A stretch of 64,000 nt of DNA from the NCBI GenBank assembly GCA_963677375.2, contig CAXXIF010000011.1:1-64000 (forward strand), given 5' to 3'. Under the pieces are notes generated by a model. It searched no databases and had not been told where the DNA came from. It saw only the letters and a program-made list of their open reading frames with translations. Every line of letters starts with the position of its first letter. Within the stretch, counting starts at the first letter, position 1. This stretch comes from Pseudaeromonas sp963677375. GTDB lineage: Bacteria > Pseudomonadota > Gammaproteobacteria > Enterobacterales > Aeromonadaceae. The translations under genes were made by a program, and so were the position numbers. Shown in pieces: positions 51,694 to 60,378 of the stretch.

Positions 51694-53595
51694 TTAAATC
51701 TTGTTTTGGTTATCAAACCAATGACCCTGGCCACCGACGACGCCCAACGACTGCAATACTTGCCACTCGGTTTCACTCTCGACCCCGACAGCGATGACCT
51801 GAGTCTGACTATTGGCACAGCCACCGACCAGAGATCGTACCGCCATCTGGTTCAACGGTCTGTGCTGAATGTCGCGGACCAGACTGGGGTGGATCTTTAA
51901 AAAGCTCAATTCAAACTCTTTGATATAGTGAGTGCTCACCACATCTTGCCCGGCATGGTCCACCGAAAGGCGGCAGCCTAATAGCCGCAGCTCCCGCAAC
52001 GGTGCCCGTAGAGCCTCCTGATAACGATTCACCAAGGCTTCGTTCAGTTCCAGCACTAGCATGGCGGCACGCCGACGACCGAGCCGCAACAGCGCCATCA
52101 ACAGCCAGTGCCGGTATTCAGCATCGAGCAGGCTGAGCGGGTGCAGATTCAGCGCCAACGGGACTCCCTCCTCCCCCGGTAGCAGCAACAAGGCCAACTG
52201 GGTCATCTGACGATCGAAAGGCAACAGCATGCCCACCTTCTCGACCATGGCGACAAACACAGCGGCTGGCAGCAAGGTTCCCTTGCCATCCGGTAGCCGG
52301 GCGAGCATCTCGTGCAGATGGGGGACCAACGGCTTGCCACTGAAAGCACTCTGCAAGCGATAGGTCAGTTGGTGGCGACTGAATTGCCGCTCCAGCAGCG
52401 TACGCCAACGCACAGTACCCTTGTCCGAAGCATCGACCCGCAACAGCTTGTCATACAAAAAATAACCGGCTTCTTGCTGCAGGCGGGCACCGCGTAACGC
52501 CAGCTCGGCCTCTTCTTCGACCTGCATCATCAACTCACCCGGTTGATAGCAAACGGCACCCATATACAGGGCCCGACCCCCATCCACATAGTCCGGCCAG
52601 CTCAGGTGCTGCAAGCGGCGGAACAACTGCTCGGCCGCCGTCAGCGTCTCCTGCTTGGACAGCCCGGGTAACAAAATGGCGAGTATATTGCCCGCATAGC
52701 GCCCCTGGATCGCACCGGCATGGCGTTGCAGAAAGTGCCCGACCAGAGTGCTGCACTCCAGCAGGCCCTCATTGGCCCTATCCTCCCCCTCTTGCCGCAG
52801 TACGCTCTCCAGCGCTTCCACCTCCAGCAACAGCACAGAGCCCATGCTGTAGTCGGCATCACTCATCGCCGCCTCGAGGCGATTATCAAAGAAAATCCGG
52901 TTCCCAATGCCCAGTTGTTTGTCGATGAAGACGTTGCGCCGGATGAAGGTATCAAACCGGCTGCGCTCTTTTTTGGCATCGGCCAGCTCATTCTGCAGGA
53001 AGGTTAACGCCTGGCTGGCACTCAAGGGCCACTCCAGCGCCGTGTCATGGCGTAATTTGCCCGGATCGGCACTGAGAATGTGCTGACCGCGTCGGGCCAG
53101 AAGCTCGACCCCCTTGAGCTGCCGTCGCAACCAGAGTAGCGCCAGCCAGAGCCCCGCACTGATGACGACAAACCCCAGCACCAGGCTGGTGATGGGGGCA
53201 TAGAGCCGATCGAGTTGGCGAAAGGAGGGCTCGACCCAAAAGTCCATGTGCAAGGTGGGATAATGCAGCCCTGCCAGACGCACCTCATCGAGCCGGGGCA
53301 ACTGCTCATCAAGTGTCGGGACCTGGTATTGAAACAGCAGCCCATCATCCAGCGTCACGGTCAGCCCCTTGACGCCATTGGCCTGCAGCAGAGGCGGTAG
53401 CCATCCTTGCAAACGAGGGCTATTCGGTTGTGCCAGCACTTCTTGCTCGAAGATATCGACGACCGCCCGCAGTTCATCGCGTTGAAACTGCTCGGTCAGA
53501 CCATGAAAGGCCATACCCGCCGCCGTCAGCACCAGTAGCACTGTCCCGATGACGCACAGGCACAGTAGCGCCACTATCTGGTTGGTTAATCGCAT
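51694..53595 (-). CDS. mshH: MshH/CsrD-like degenerate GGDEF-EAL regulator
   Basis: This 633-residue protein has two membrane helices (about 6-28 and 135-158) enclosing a periplasmic domain, then a degenerate GGDEF domain (YAGNI at the GGDEF site, about residue 300) and a degenerate EAL domain (HEML at the EAL site, about 430). Catalysis of c-di-GMP synthesis or breakdown is therefore not expected. CsrD in E. coli, the counterpart, speeds RNase E turnover of CsrB and CsrC small RNAs. Gene order with mshI matches Vibrio cholerae csrD-mshI. Confidence 0.92.
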   Translation of the reverse strand: MRLTNQIVALLCLCVIGTVLLVLTAAGMAFHGLTEQFQRDELRAVVDIFEQEVLAQPNSPRLQGWLPPLLQANGVKGLTVTLDDGLLFQYQVPTLDEQLPRLDEVRLAGLHYPTLHMDFWVEPSFRQLDRLYAPITSLVLGFVVISAGLWLALLWLRRQLKGVELLARRGQHILSADPGKLRHDTALEWPLSASQALTFLQNELADAKKERSRFDTFIRRNVFIDKQLGIGNRIFFDNRLEAAMSDADYSMGSVLLLEVEALESVLRQEGEDRANEGLLECSTLVGHFLQRHAGAIQGRYAGNILAILLPGLSKQETLTAAEQLFRRLQHLSWPDYVDGGRALYMGAVCYQPGELMMQVEEEAELALRGARLQQEAGYFLYDKLLRVDASDKGTVRWRTLLERQFSRHQLTYRLQSAFSGKPLVPHLHEMLARLPDGKGTLLPAAVFVAMVEKVGMLLPFDRQMTQLALLLLPGEEGVPLALNLHPLSLLDAEYRHWLLMALLRLGRRRAAMLVLELNEALVNRYQEALRAPLRELRLLGCRLSVDHAGQDVVSTHYIKEFELSFLKIHPSLVRDIQHRPLNQMAVRSLVGGCANSQTQVIAVGVESETEWQVLQSLGVVGGQGHWFDNQNKI

Positions 53596-53791
53596 CGGTC
53601 ATCCCTAACCTGGACCCATTCCACCGGCCATTCTATCAGGCGCCGCCGCTTTGTTCAGTGACATCGACGGACGCCAGCCCGCCTAAAGACGGTCTAGCCA
53701 TGCTACGACAAATTATGGCGTGCAACACTCACTCGCGAATCAGCCGCCGAACTATGCTGAATGGGTCCGTTATTTACTGTAGGGAAACACC

Positions 53792-55426
53792 ATGTCCTTT
53801 TTCCTGGATCTGCCGATTGGTAAAAAGTTGTTGCTCACCTTTGGCCTGATGGCGCTGGTTGTCCTGGCGCTGGGGCTCTTCAGCATCAGGCAGCTTGATG
53901 CCGTGAATATGAGCAGCACTGTGATCGTCGAAAAGCACCTGCCACGACTCATGAATGTCGATTCGATTGATGTCAAACTCTCGGATTTCCGGCGCCGTCA
54001 GCTGCGCATGCTGGAAAAACACGCTGCCGCAGACATGCAGAAATATGCCGGACGACTACAACAGGATCAGGCCGCGATCGACCAGGCTTTCGACTCGCTA
54101 CAGTCCAAAGGCATGGATGAGGAACAGAGACCCATCATCAGCAAGCTGGCCTCCCAGTGGCAAGACTACGCCGCACTACAACAGCAAATGAACCAACTGG
54201 TCCAACAGGGCGATCAGCAAGCGGCCGCCACCCTGCTCAATGGTGCCGGTGATGAGTTATTCCGTGCCATCAAGGATAATGTGGCTCAACTCATCGAGCA
54301 CAACCAGCAGGATGCCAAGGCCGCCAGTGACGAGGGTGACCGCCTGTATGCCGATGCCATTATTCTCATCTGGAGTCTGATTGCCGCCTCCCTGCTGCTG
54401 GTTGCGTTCTGCGCCTGGGGATTGGGCAATCTGATTAGAACCCCGCTGCAACGGCTGCTCCAGCAGGCCGAGCAGGTTGCCAATGGCGATCTCACTAGCC
54501 AGCTCGACTACAACCGCTTCTCGCAGGATGAAATCGGCACCCTGGCCCGGGCCTTTGGCCGGATGCAGCAAAACTTGCGCACTCTGGTTCAGGAATTATC
54601 CTCGGCCGTCGAACAGCTCAGTAGCGCCGCCGAAGAGGTCAGCACCATTGCCGAACAGTCCTCTCAAGGTCAGCAACGTCAACAGAGCGAAATCACCTAT
54701 CTGGCCACGGCAATGAACGAGATGAGCAGCACGGTCAACGAAGTGGCGCGCAACACCACCCAGGCGGCGACGGCGGCACAACAAGCCAACCATGAGGCCG
54801 TGGCTGGCGGAGCCGTCGTACATGAAACCCTGCAAGCCATCCAGCGGGTGGCCAATGAAGTGGAGCTGGTGACTCGCGTGGTGCAGGAACTGGATCAGGA
54901 CAGCAGCCGCATCGGCGTGGTGCTGGAGGTGATCCGTGGCATCGCCGATCAGACGAACCTGCTGGCGCTGAATGCGGCCATCGAGGCCGCCCGGGCGGGT
55001 GAACAGGGCCGCGGTTTTGCGGTGGTTGCCGACGAAGTGCGAACCCTGGCCAAACGGACCCAGCACTCCACTCAGGAGATCAACAGCATCATCGGCACCC
55101 TGCAGCAGCGGGGCAAAGAGGCTGTACAAGCGACACAGGCCGGACAACAAATGGTGGGGCTGTGCGTGCAGCGCGCCGAGCAGGCGGGCCACAGCATCGA
55201 AACCATTGCCACCGCCGTCGCCGATATTTCCGATATGAATACCCACATCGCCACCGCCACCGAAGAGCAGAACTCGGTGGCCGAAGACCTCAACCGCAAC
55301 ATCATCAATATCAATACCGCCTGTAGCGAGCTGGCCGAAGGCACCCACCAGACCGCCAGTGCCTGTAAGGAACTGAACTCGCTGGCTCATCGCCTCAGCG
55401 AACTCGCCCGCCGCTTCCGCATCTAG
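53792..55426 (+). CDS. Methyl-accepting chemotaxis protein
   Basis: This 544-residue chemoreceptor has TM1 (about 12-30), a four-helix periplasmic domain of 4HB_MCP type (about 31-188), TM2 (about 189-210), HAMP (about 211-263) and the cytoplasmic MA domain with hairpin tip IADQTNLLALNAAIEAARAGEQGRGFAVVADEVR. There is no C-terminal NWETF pentapeptide for CheR. The ligand cannot be told from sequence. The ribosome site GTAGGGA lies before ATG 53792. It is divergent from mshH. Confidence 0.93.
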   Translation: MSFFLDLPIGKKLLLTFGLMALVVLALGLFSIRQLDAVNMSSTVIVEKHLPRLMNVDSIDVKLSDFRRRQLRMLEKHAAADMQKYAGRLQQDQAAIDQAFDSLQSKGMDEEQRPIISKLASQWQDYAALQQQMNQLVQQGDQQAAATLLNGAGDELFRAIKDNVAQLIEHNQQDAKAASDEGDRLYADAIILIWSLIAASLLLVAFCAWGLGNLIRTPLQRLLQQAEQVANGDLTSQLDYNRFSQDEIGTLARAFGRMQQNLRTLVQELSSAVEQLSSAAEEVSTIAEQSSQGQQRQQSEITYLATAMNEMSSTVNEVARNTTQAATAAQQANHEAVAGGAVVHETLQAIQRVANEVELVTRVVQELDQDSSRIGVVLEVIRGIADQTNLLALNAAIEAARAGEQGRGFAVVADEVRTLAKRTQHSTQEINSIIGTLQQRGKEAVQATQAGQQMVGLCVQRAEQAGHSIETIATAVADISDMNTHIATATEEQNSVAEDLNRNIININTACSELAEGTHQTASACKELNSLAHRLSELARRFRI

Positions 55427-55447
55427 ACGATGCCATGCACACGCCTC

Positions 55448-55471
55448 AAGGGAACCCAGGTTCCCTTTTTT
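55448..55471 (+). terminator. Intrinsic terminator of the chemoreceptor gene
   Basis: AAGGGAACC and GGTTCCCTT pair around CA, followed by TTTT. Confidence 0.92.
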
Positions 55472-55608
55472 GTGGTTGTTCGCGAGCGGACTCGTGGTCG
55501 CCAAAAATTGAACTGCCGATCTGAATATCCTCAGGTCGCATTTATACAATCCTGCCCAGCCGCCGGCCCTTATTCTGAGAGGGTCAACCCATCACAGGAG
55601 TAAGCCTT

Positions 55609-55914
55609 ATGCCCCTCAAAGCCGCTTTTATTTTTATCGCCCCCGAGGCAGATCCGGCACAGCACCAAGCCCAGGTCAAAACTCAGGCCGTCGAAGTCAC
55701 CACCTTGGCTGTCGCCAGCTATGCCGAAGCAGAACGGGCAGCCAAAGAGCTGGTTGCCGCAGGCATTGTCGCCATCGAGTTGTGTGGTGGCTTCGGGATA
55801 GAAGGTGTCGCCCGAGTCAAACGGGTCGTCTCGGGTCAAGCCGCCGTCGGCGCAGTCCGCTTCGACTGTCATCCCGGGCTCGACTTCAAGAGTGGCGATG
55901 CGCTGTTTGCGTGA
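55609..55914 (+). CDS. DUF6506 family protein
   Basis: This 101-residue protein is of the small DUF6506 kind: FIFIAPEADPAQH near the N-terminus, AIELCGGFGIEGVARV in the middle and VGAVRFDCHPGLDFKSGDALF at the end. No signal peptide or helix is seen. The function is unknown. AGGAG precedes ATG 55609 by eight bases. It lies before an 11-base inverted repeat and an AraC regulator on the same strand. Confidence 0.8.
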   Translation: MPLKAAFIFIAPEADPAQHQAQVKTQAVEVTTLAVASYAEAERAAKELVAAGIVAIELCGGFGIEGVARVKRVVSGQAAVGAVRFDCHPGLDFKSGDALFA

Positions 55915-55920
55915 TGCCGC

Positions 55921-55959
55921 TACGCCCTCCGCATTGGGTTTCCAAAATCGGAGGGCGTA
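55921..55959. repeat. 11-base inverted repeat between DUF6506 gene and araC-type gene
   Basis: TACGCCCTCCG (55921-55931) pairs perfectly with CGGAGGGCGTA (55949-55959) around a 17-base loop that itself contains a small TTGG...CCAA pairing. No T-tract follows. It may be a transcript end, a stabiliser or a regulator's binding site. Confidence 0.7.
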
Positions 55960-55993
55960 TGATGGGCGACAGACAGAGTCCGGAGAACAGAAC

Positions 55994-56818
55994 ATGGAGT
56001 CCACGGCCATTGCACGCTGGAGTCACCCCCCTTGCCGTCTCCTGGCGCCGTTTATCGATCGCTTCTGGGGCTGGCAAAGTGCGGGGCCAGCCTCTCTGCC
56101 CTTGCTCCTTCCCGGCACCGGCAGCGAGTGTCTATTTCACATCCAGCAGCCGTTGCGGTACTCCGACGGCCAGCCACTCCCCTTAGCCCACCTGCTTTGT
56201 CCGCGAGAGCGAACCACGCAACTGCATGCGCAGGGGGCGCTGGACTTCATCGCAGTGCGTTTCAAATCGGGGCAACTCCGCCACTTCACGGCACGGCCAT
56301 TTATCGAGTTGCACGATGAATTCTCGTCCATCGAAACACTCTGGCCTGATGAAACGGCCACCTTGGCACAGCAGTGGACTCGGACGGCCGATCGTGCAAC
56401 ACGGCTAATGCAGCTCGAACAGTTCCTCTACCGCCAGTTGCTCCAGCATCACCGTCCGTGCGAGCAGGCTCAGGACGCGCTGATCAACCGCCTCTACTAT
56501 GCCCCCAACCAGCGCATCGCGGCATTGGCCCGCGAGTGGGGGTGGAGCAGTCGTCATCTTGAGCGACGTTTTAAACAAGCGTTTGCGGTGTCCCCCAAAC
56601 GTTTTGCACGCCTGGCCAGACTACACCACTGCTTGCGGCAATTGACACTCCAGCCCCAGCGCGAACAGCTGGCAATCATTCTCGAACGAGGCTTCAGTGA
56701 CCAGTCCCATTTCATTCACGAGAGTCGCGATCTCGTCGGGCTGCCCCCGGGACAACTGCAAGCCTTGATGAGCCAGGGAACCCACTACTACCATGCGCCA
56801 TCCCGGCAACCAGACTAA
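55994..56818 (+). CDS. AraC-family transcriptional regulator
   Basis: This encodes 274 residues. The C-terminal double helix-turn-helix is at about 175-265 (IAALAREWGWSSRHLERRFKQAFAVSPKRFARLARLHHCL). The N-terminal domain (PPCRLLAPFIDRFWGW, GSECLFHIQQPLRY, IAVRFKSGQLRHF) is the DUF6597-type sensing domain. ATG 55994 is chosen from family length; longer upstream reading overlaps the preceding gene. Targets are unknown but the adjacent cupin gene 10 bases downstream suggests local control. Confidence 0.87.
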   Translation: MESTAIARWSHPPCRLLAPFIDRFWGWQSAGPASLPLLLPGTGSECLFHIQQPLRYSDGQPLPLAHLLCPRERTTQLHAQGALDFIAVRFKSGQLRHFTARPFIELHDEFSSIETLWPDETATLAQQWTRTADRATRLMQLEQFLYRQLLQHHRPCEQAQDALINRLYYAPNQRIAALAREWGWSSRHLERRFKQAFAVSPKRFARLARLHHCLRQLTLQPQREQLAIILERGFSDQSHFIHESRDLVGLPPGQLQALMSQGTHYYHAPSRQPD

Positions 56819-56828
56819 GGGGGTCTCC

Positions 56829-57146
56829 ATGACACTGCAGAATCTGCTGGCAACTATTCCTGCGCAACTGGATACCGAACTGATTGAACAGATTGCCAGC
56901 AAGGGGAAGGTGGTAATAGAGCGCATCCTCTCCCGTGGCCAGAGTTCACCCACCTCCGGCTGGTACGATCAACCTGAGGATGAGTGGGTGCTGCTGCTCG
57001 AAGGGGAGGCCATGGTTGACTTCGCCGATGGCCGTCAATACCACCTCCACCGCGGGGATCACCTGCTCATCCCGGCACACTGTCAGCACAAGGTTGCCTG
57101 GACCCCCACGGATCGCACCACCATCTGGCTGGCCGTCCATTTCTGA
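56829..57146 (+). CDS. Small cupin-domain protein
   Basis: This 105-residue single cupin has the motif-1 region WVLLLEGEAMVDFADGRQYHLHRGDHLLIPA and motif-2 HKVAWTP. Metal residues are partly present (His in HLHRGD and HCQHKVAW). Such proteins bind small ligands or act as isomerases or dioxygenases; the role is not assignable. ATG 56829 follows the AraC stop by ten bases with GGGG upstream, so it is likely in one transcript. Confidence 0.83.
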   Translation: MTLQNLLATIPAQLDTELIEQIASKGKVVIERILSRGQSSPTSGWYDQPEDEWVLLLEGEAMVDFADGRQYHLHRGDHLLIPAHCQHKVAWTPTDRTTIWLAVHF

Positions 57147-57159
57147 CTCGCTCGTCCGA

Positions 57160-58062
57160 CTACGCGAGCTGCTCATGCAGCCAGTTGGTGAAGGCCTGAA
57201 AACGGAGGCGGTCGCGATTCTCGTGCGGGCAGAGCAGGTCGTAACCCCGTTCGGACGGAACCAGTTCGGGACAGGGAGAAACCAGGGCTCCCGAGGCCAG
57301 CAACGGGCGGACCAGCACCTCTCGCCCCATAGCTATGCCCATGCCCGACTCGGCCGCCTGTAGCGCCAAGCGATAGAGATTGAAGCTGCAGGTTCGCTCC
57401 TCCAGTGGCAAGTTCACCCCCACCTCGCGGCACCAGTGGCGCCATTCTCCCACTGCCTCCTGCACATCGGTGGACTCGGAGGCGTGGATAAAAATAGCCC
57501 CGGCCAACCGCTCCGGCGTCCCATCACAGGCCAACTGGCGAGCATATTCAGGAGAGCAGACCGGCAGCAAGCGTTCGTTCATCAGCCGCTCCTGATAGAG
57601 ATCGGCATAACGACCATTGCCATAGTAGATGGCCAAGTCGACCTGCTCTTCATTGAAATCGACAACGCCGGCTCGCACCTTCAACTTCAGATTGAGGCTC
57701 GGCCAACTGCGCTGAAAATCGGGTAATCGGGGCATCAACCAGAGTTGTGCCAGGGTCGGCGCGATACCGATATGCAACAGGCCCCGCAAGTCCTGCTCAC
57801 GGATATCCTCGATCTCGTCGTTGATCTGACGCAATGAGCGACTCAGGGTCGCCCGCAGGCGTTCCCCCTCCTGAGTCAGCGCCAGCTTGCGGGTCAGCCG
57901 AATAAACAGACGAAAACCAAGCAGCGTTTCCAGATGACGAATGCGGTGACTTACCGCCCCCTGTGTCAGGTGCAGATCTTCGGCCGCCCGGGTAAAACTC
58001 AGGTGTGTAGCCGTGATCTCAAAGGTATGCAGCAGGGCCAGCTGATTCTGTTGTACCAACAC
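57160..58062 (-). CDS. LysR-family transcriptional regulator
   Basis: This 300-residue protein has the N-terminal winged helix (FTRAAEDLHLTQGAVSHRIRHLETLLGFRLF, residues about 15-55) and a substrate-binding domain of the GcvA/DsdC type (VDLAIYYGNGRYADL, ERLLPVCSPEYA). The start is GTG 58062, with GAGGAGG eight bases upstream; a longer frame to 58122 is open but has no ribosome site. Divergent from the glucosidase gene, so probably its regulator, with unknown inducer. Confidence 0.87.
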   Translation of the reverse strand: MLVQQNQLALLHTFEITATHLSFTRAAEDLHLTQGAVSHRIRHLETLLGFRLFIRLTRKLALTQEGERLRATLSRSLRQINDEIEDIREQDLRGLLHIGIAPTLAQLWLMPRLPDFQRSWPSLNLKLKVRAGVVDFNEEQVDLAIYYGNGRYADLYQERLMNERLLPVCSPEYARQLACDGTPERLAGAIFIHASESTDVQEAVGEWRHWCREVGVNLPLEERTCSFNLYRLALQAAESGMGIAMGREVLVRPLLASGALVSPCPELVPSERGYDLLCPHENRDRLRFQAFTNWLHEQLA

Positions 58063-58159
58063 TCCAATCCCCTCCTCTATGCCGACGCTAACGTGACGAG
58101 ATAAACAGCATGCATGAGCCAAATTAATCCATCACGGCTTTTTTTTCGTTTGTGAACTC

Positions 58160-58174
58160 AAGAGCCCGGCTCTT
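58160..58174. promoter_or_regulatory. Palindrome in the lysR/glucosidase intergenic space
   Basis: AAGAGCC-C-GGCTCTT is a perfect seven-base inverted repeat placed 38 bases before the glucosidase start and between divergent genes, so it is a candidate operator. It is not a classical T-N11-A LysR box. Confidence 0.45.
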
Positions 58175-58212
58175 TAATTAATCATGTTCGTAAATCAACG
58201 TTGAGGTGCATC

Positions 58213-59526
58213 ATGTCAGGACTCAAAATAGCGGTCATCGGCGCAGGCTCCAGCTACACACCGGAGCTGATCGAGGGGCTCATCAAGCGGCAACACGAGC
58301 TCCCACTGCGGGAGCTGTGGCTGGTTGATATCGAGGAAGGGCGCGAGAAGATGCACATCATCGCCAACCTGACCCGGCGCATGTTTGCCAAAGCCGGGAT
58401 CTCGGTACGGGTCGAAGAGACGCTGGATCGCGAACCAGCCCTGACAGGAGCCGACTATGTCTGCTCGCAGTTCCGTGCAGGCTGCCTCGATGCCCGGATC
58501 AGCGACGAACGCATCTCGCTGAAATATGGTCTGATCGGTCAGGAGACCAACGGTCTCGGCGGCTTTGCCAATGCCTGCCGCACCATCCCCATAGCGCTGG
58601 CCATCGCCGCCGACATGGAGCGCCTCTGCCCCGACGCCTGGTTGCTGAACTTCACCAATCCCTCCGGCATGGTGACCGAGGCGGTGCTGCGCCACAGCAA
58701 AATTAAGGCGGTCGGGCTGTGCAACGTCCCCGTCATCATGCAAAAAGGGGTGGCCCAACTGCTGGAGTGCCAGCAGGAGTCGGAGTTCATCATGCAGGTG
58801 GCCGGGCTCAACCACTTCATCTTCGCCCGCCAGATTTTGCAGCACGGTAAAGACCGACTGCCCGAGGTCATCGAACAGATCACCCAGGGTCGCGATCCTT
58901 TGGTGCCGCGCAATATACCGCCCTTCCGCTGGCCCGAGCACCTACTGAAAGGGTTGGGCATGATCCCCTGTGCCTACCTGCGCTACTACTACATGAGTGA
59001 CGACATTCTGAAGCAGGAGCTGAGCGAAGCCAGCGGTGAAGGCACCCGCGGCGAAGTAGTCAAGGCGCTGGAGCATCAACTGTTCGACATCTACCGCAAT
59101 CCGGAGCTGGCCGAGAAACCCAAGCAGTTGGAAGGGCGCGGCGGCCAATATTATTCCGAAGCGGCCTGTGAGCTGATGAGTGCCATCCACAACGACAAGC
59201 GGATCATCATGCACGTCAACACCCGCAACAACGGGGCCATCAACGGTCTGCCCGATGAGTGTGCCGTCGAAGTCAGCTCGCTGATCACCCGCTCCGGCCC
59301 GCTGCCGCTCAACGTGGCGCCGTTCCCGGATGACACACTCCGGTTGCTGCAACTGATGAAGAGTTTCGAACAGCTGACCATAGAGGCCGCCATCACCGGT
59401 CATCGCCACACCGCCTGGCGCGCCCTGGTTCTCAACCCGCTGATCAACAACGGCAGCGTGCTCAAACAGGCACTGGATGAGGTCATCGAACAGAACAAGA
59501 CGCTGATGCCCGCCTTTCACGCCTGA
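58213..59526 (+). CDS. 6-phospho-beta-glucosidase, glycoside hydrolase family 4
   Basis: This 437-residue NAD-dependent hydrolase of phosphorylated beta-glucosides has the dinucleotide site IAVIGAGSSYTPELIEG (residues 5-21), the metal-binding CNVP and GLNHF motifs (about 176-207) and FTNPSGMVTEAV. It aligns with CelF/LicH. GAGG precedes ATG 58213. No phosphotransferase genes are nearby, so the phosphorylated substrate must come from a PTS encoded elsewhere. Confidence 0.92.
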   Translation: MSGLKIAVIGAGSSYTPELIEGLIKRQHELPLRELWLVDIEEGREKMHIIANLTRRMFAKAGISVRVEETLDREPALTGADYVCSQFRAGCLDARISDERISLKYGLIGQETNGLGGFANACRTIPIALAIAADMERLCPDAWLLNFTNPSGMVTEAVLRHSKIKAVGLCNVPVIMQKGVAQLLECQQESEFIMQVAGLNHFIFARQILQHGKDRLPEVIEQITQGRDPLVPRNIPPFRWPEHLLKGLGMIPCAYLRYYYMSDDILKQELSEASGEGTRGEVVKALEHQLFDIYRNPELAEKPKQLEGRGGQYYSEAACELMSAIHNDKRIIMHVNTRNNGAINGLPDECAVEVSSLITRSGPLPLNVAPFPDDTLRLLQLMKSFEQLTIEAAITGHRHTAWRALVLNPLINNGSVLKQALDEVIEQNKTLMPAFHA

Positions 59527-59556
59527 ACGCCATAGGTCGACAGCCGCCATAAACAA

Positions 59557-59583
59557 AGAAGCCTCTGAAATTCAGAGGCTTCT
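59557..59583. terminator. Terminator between the glucosidase gene and ssb
   Basis: AGAAGCCTCTGAA and TTCAGAGGCTTCT pair perfectly around one base. On the minus strand TTCTTTGTTTA follows, so it ends ssb well; on the plus strand it lacks a T-tract. Confidence 0.85.
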
Positions 59584-59603
59584 GGCATGTTAGGAGGTAA
59601 ACG

Positions 59604-60191
59604 TCAGAACGGGATATCGTCGTCGAAGTCCATCGGTGGCTCGTTGTAGGTCGGTTGCGCAGGAGCCTGATTGTAATTGCTCTGGGGCTGGTAGCCGCCT
59701 TGCGGGGCTGCATTCTGGGGCATGGCCGGAGCAGCTTGCGGCGCGTAACCGGCTTGCGGTGCGGCGGCAGCGGGCTGTTGTTGCGGACGCCCCCAGTTGC
59801 CTTGTTGACCCTGGGGCTGGCTTGGCGCGCCCATGCTGGCACCACCACCGGCATTGCGGCCATCCAGCATCTGCATCTCGTTGACGATGATTTCGGTGGT
59901 ATAACGCTTCTGGCCTTGCTGATCCTGCCATTCGCGGGTCTGCAGACGACCTTCCAGATAAACCTTGGAACCCTTCTTCAGGTATTCACCGGCGATCTCG
60001 GCCAGACGGGCATACATGGCACAACGATGCCATTCGGTCCGTTCCTGCAGTTGACCCTGCTGATCCTTCCAGGATTCGGAGGTAGCAACCGTAATATTGG
60101 CCACCGCCTTGCCGTTCGGCATGTAGCGCACTTCCGGGTCCTGGCCCAGATTACCGATCAGGATGACTTTGTTGACGCCGCGACTGGCCAT
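59604..60191 (-). CDS. ssb: Single-stranded DNA-binding protein
   Basis: This encodes 195 residues: OB-fold N-terminal domain (about 1-112, MASRGVNKVILIGNLGQDPEVRYMPNGKAVAN), Gly/Gln/Pro/Ala-rich linker and the acidic tip DFDDDIPF that binds partner proteins. Binds and protects single-stranded DNA in replication, recombination and repair. GCGGAG lies eight bases before ATG 60191. It is divergent from uvrA, as in E. coli and Vibrio. Confidence 0.98.
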   Translation of the reverse strand: MASRGVNKVILIGNLGQDPEVRYMPNGKAVANITVATSESWKDQQGQLQERTEWHRCAMYARLAEIAGEYLKKGSKVYLEGRLQTREWQDQQGQKRYTTEIIVNEMQMLDGRNAGGGASMGAPSQPQGQQGNWGRPQQQPAAAAPQAGYAPQAAPAMPQNAAPQGGYQPQSNYNQAPAQPTYNEPPMDFDDDIPF

Positions 60192-60378
60192 AGTTTCACT
60201 CCGCTTTCATTGATGGCCAGATTGAACCTGGCGCTGCAAATTATTGGGGTCGCATATTACCAGCCTGCCCCTGTTTTCGCACCCCGTGGATCGTCGAACA
60301 GAGAACATCTGCACAGATATAGGCGCTCCCACCGCTCAACCGTGATGAACAGTATGGGCCACCATCTTAGCCTGATAA

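Noticed and set aside
53690..53780. Sigma-28 promoter for the chemoreceptor
   Set aside because: TAAAG and a GCCG element are present but the spacing is wrong.
53596..59603. Prophage or transposon carrying the accessory block
   Set aside because: No integrase, transposase, terminal repeats or tRNA seen at its ends.
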